Assembly: GCA_900554385.1 (NCBI GenBank)
Contig: USHE01000025.1
Coordinates: forward strand, 1-14,316
Origin: an uncultured bacterium
GTDB lineage: Bacteria; Cyanobacteriota; Vampirovibrionia; Gastranaerophilales; Gastranaerophilaceae
Direction of reading: 5' to 3'
DNA: 14,316 bases
This document shows positions 12,905 to 14,316 of the stretch, piece by piece. The notes beneath the pieces were generated by a model. It was not told the DNA's origin and did not search any database. It saw nothing but the letters and a program-made list of their open reading frames with translations. Numbering within the stretch: the first letter of the stretch is position 1; each line of letters starts with the position of its first letter. A program made the translations under genes and the position numbers.

Positions 12905-14316
12905 TTATTACCTGTCTTTCTTCTTTAACAACATCTGTCAATAGGAAAGTAAATTCACTTCCTTTGTTTAGTTTACTTTCGAGCCAGATTTTGCCGCCAT
13001 GAGCCTCAATAATCTGTCTTGATAAATAAAGTCCCAATCCTGTTCCGGTTGAGCGTTTTTTAGTTGTACCCTGAGAAAATCTATTGAATAAATTCGGAAT
13101 ATCTTCTTTCGGAATTCCGTTTCCGTTATCAGTGACTGAAAAAATAAAATCGCCTGATTGAACTTTTGCGAGTATCTCGATTTCTCCATTTTTATTAGTA
13201 TAATTAACAGCATTACCGCAAAGGTTTATTATAACTCTTTTTAATTCTGCCTTATCAGCAGTAATTTCGGTTTTATCTGATATAGCACCCAACTCGAGTT
13301 TAAAGTCAATATTTTTCTTTTCCGCAAGCGGTTTTAATTCATCATAGCATTGCTCGACCAAATCTTTTATTGGAAATACGGTTTTGCAAAGTTCAAGTTT
13401 TCCGCTTTCAAATCTGTAAACCTCCAACAAAGCATTAACCAAACCCAGCAAATCTTCATTACTTTTCAGCATAGTTGATAAAAGAACCTGCTGTTTTTCC
13501 TCAACCTGCCCTAACGAACCATCAAGGAAAAATTTCAATGTCTGAATAGCAGCAAGAAGCGGAGTTCTCAAATCATGCGTGAGAGTCGCAATAAAGTCAT
13601 CTCTCAACCGCTCTGTTTCTTTATGTTTGCTTACATCTCTGATAACACCGACAAATTTATCACAAACTTCATCATTTATTGCTGCAAAGTTAATTTCTAC
13701 AGGAATTTTACCTTCACCAAGTGAATTTCTTATATAGCAATCCTTTATCAAGACTTCACCGGTATCCGCAGACAAACCCATTATAATGCCGTTTGAATTT
13801 TCTCGAATATTTTCTGAGAACTTACCCATAGAAGCAATTTCCTGAAATTTCTTTTTACAGAGAGAAGCTTCGCTTAACCCTGTCATATTTTCGCAAGCAG
13901 GATTTGCCTGTTCTATTTTACCCTTTGAATCAATAATTATAATTCCGTCAGCGCAATAATTAATAATCCCTGATAACTTGCTGTTTGCTATCATTAAATC
14001 CTTTGTTCGTTCTGCAACAAGTTCCTCAAGAGAAGTTGAATATATTTCCAGTTGTTTTTTCGCTTCTTCCAGCTCTCTAATCTTATCCCGCAAATCACTT
14101 AAAATATGGCTTCTTTCAATCCCGTTTCTTATATTAAACAGTAAATCGTCATTATCCCACGGTTTTTCAATATATTTGTACAAACCAATTTCATTAATTG
14201 CTTTTATGGCATTTTCTTTATCCGCATAACCTGTCAACAAAATCATACTGACTTCGGGATACAGTTTTTTAGCCTCTGTTAAGAACTCAAGTCCGTTCAT
14301 TTCCGGCATGATAAAA
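12897..14316 (-). CDS. Hybrid sensor histidine kinase (REC-PAS-HisKA-HATPase), 5' end beyond the window
   Basis: The visible 472 codons are the C-terminal part of the gene. Numbering from the internal ATG at 14309: the end of a receiver domain (MPEMNGLEF, LLTGYAD with T26, YIEKPW with K49; its phospho-aspartate lies outside the window); a coiled-coil linker (65-112); a PAS domain (about 112-230, GIIIIDSKGKIEQANPACENMTGL); a HisKA helix with H245 (LTHDLRTPLLAAIQ); and a HATPase domain with N-box NLCGNAVNYT (362-371), G1 DNGNGIP (394-400) and G2 GTGLGL (422-427). All catalytic motifs are intact. The ATG at 14309 is not the start, since the receiver domain continues upstream and the frame is open to the edge. 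No transmembrane segment is visible, so it is probably cytoplasmic. Its partner is the overlapping NarL-type regulator. Confidence 0.95.
   Translation of the reverse strand, partial: FIMPEMNGLEFLTEAKKLYPEVSMILLTGYADKENAIKAINEIGLYKYIEKPWDNDDLLFNIRNGIERSHILSDLRDKIRELEEAKKQLEIYSTSLEELVAERTKDLMIANSKLSGIINYCADGIIIIDSKGKIEQANPACENMTGLSEASLCKKKFQEIASMGKFSENIRENSNGIIMGLSADTGEVLIKDCYIRNSLGEGKIPVEINFAAINDEVCDKFVGVIRDVSKHKETERLRDDFIATLTHDLRTPLLAAIQTLKFFLDGSLGQVEEKQQVLLSTMLKSNEDLLGLVNALLEVYRFESGKLELCKTVFPIKDLVEQCYDELKPLAEKKNIDFKLELGAISDKTEITADKAELKRVIINLCGNAVNYTNKNGEIEILAKVQSGDFIFSVTDNGNGIPKEDIPNLFNRFSQGTTKKRSTGTGLGLYLSRQIIEAHGGKIWLESKLNKGSEFTFLLTDVVKEERQVING

Overview
The window is AT-rich, gene-dense bacterial DNA. 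I read it as a gut-type Gastranaerophilales (Melainabacteria/Vampirovibrionia, the non-photosynthetic sister of cyanobacteria). This rests on remembered resemblance of several proteins: the 'MSASQARLL-ITA' N-terminus with a matching C-terminal helix, the small protein at 4049-4393, and the prohibitin and AMIN-like genes. It is an inference, not a search result. There are no rRNA or tRNA genes, CRISPR arrays or insertion sequences.

Layout. (1) 1-900: end of the str cluster on the + strand, rpsL (first four codons outside the window) overlapping rpsG, then a strong terminator. (2) 901-2748, minus strand: a glutaredoxin gene followed by a protein that aligns along its whole length with hybrid cluster protein (Hcp) but has lost nearly every metal ligand. 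(3) 2847-4426, plus strand: a WecB-type UDP-GlcNAc 2-epimerase and a small hypothetical protein, closed by a terminator. (4) 4442-6324, minus strand: an AMIN-like anchored protein, a putative 36-residue membrane peptide, and a prohibitin/SPFH protein. (5) 6325-6634: about 310 bases without a convincing gene, holding an orphan hairpin and an inverted repeat. (6) 6635-10701, plus strand: a Ser/Gly/Cys-tailed small protein, a GIY-YIG protein, a 676-residue GLUG-type beta-helix protein, and an HExxH metallopeptidase-like protein. (7) 10708-14316, minus strand: a compact operon of REC-PAS-HisKA histidine kinase (5' end outside the window), NarL-type response regulator, a signal-peptide protein, and a beta-rich/coiled-coil protein.

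How the genes may work together. The kinase and regulator overlap by 8 bases, and the exported protein follows the regulator after one base, so they are probably co-transcribed. The last two reading frames of that operon lie in the same frame, separated only by one TAA and 30 open bases, which suggests a single exported protein split by a nonsense codon. The beta-helix protein and the metallopeptidase are 16 bases apart and share an LLxITA motif but have no signal peptide, which suggests an envelope or effector pair using a non-Sec route. The most unusual item is the glutaredoxin/ligand-less Hcp pair.
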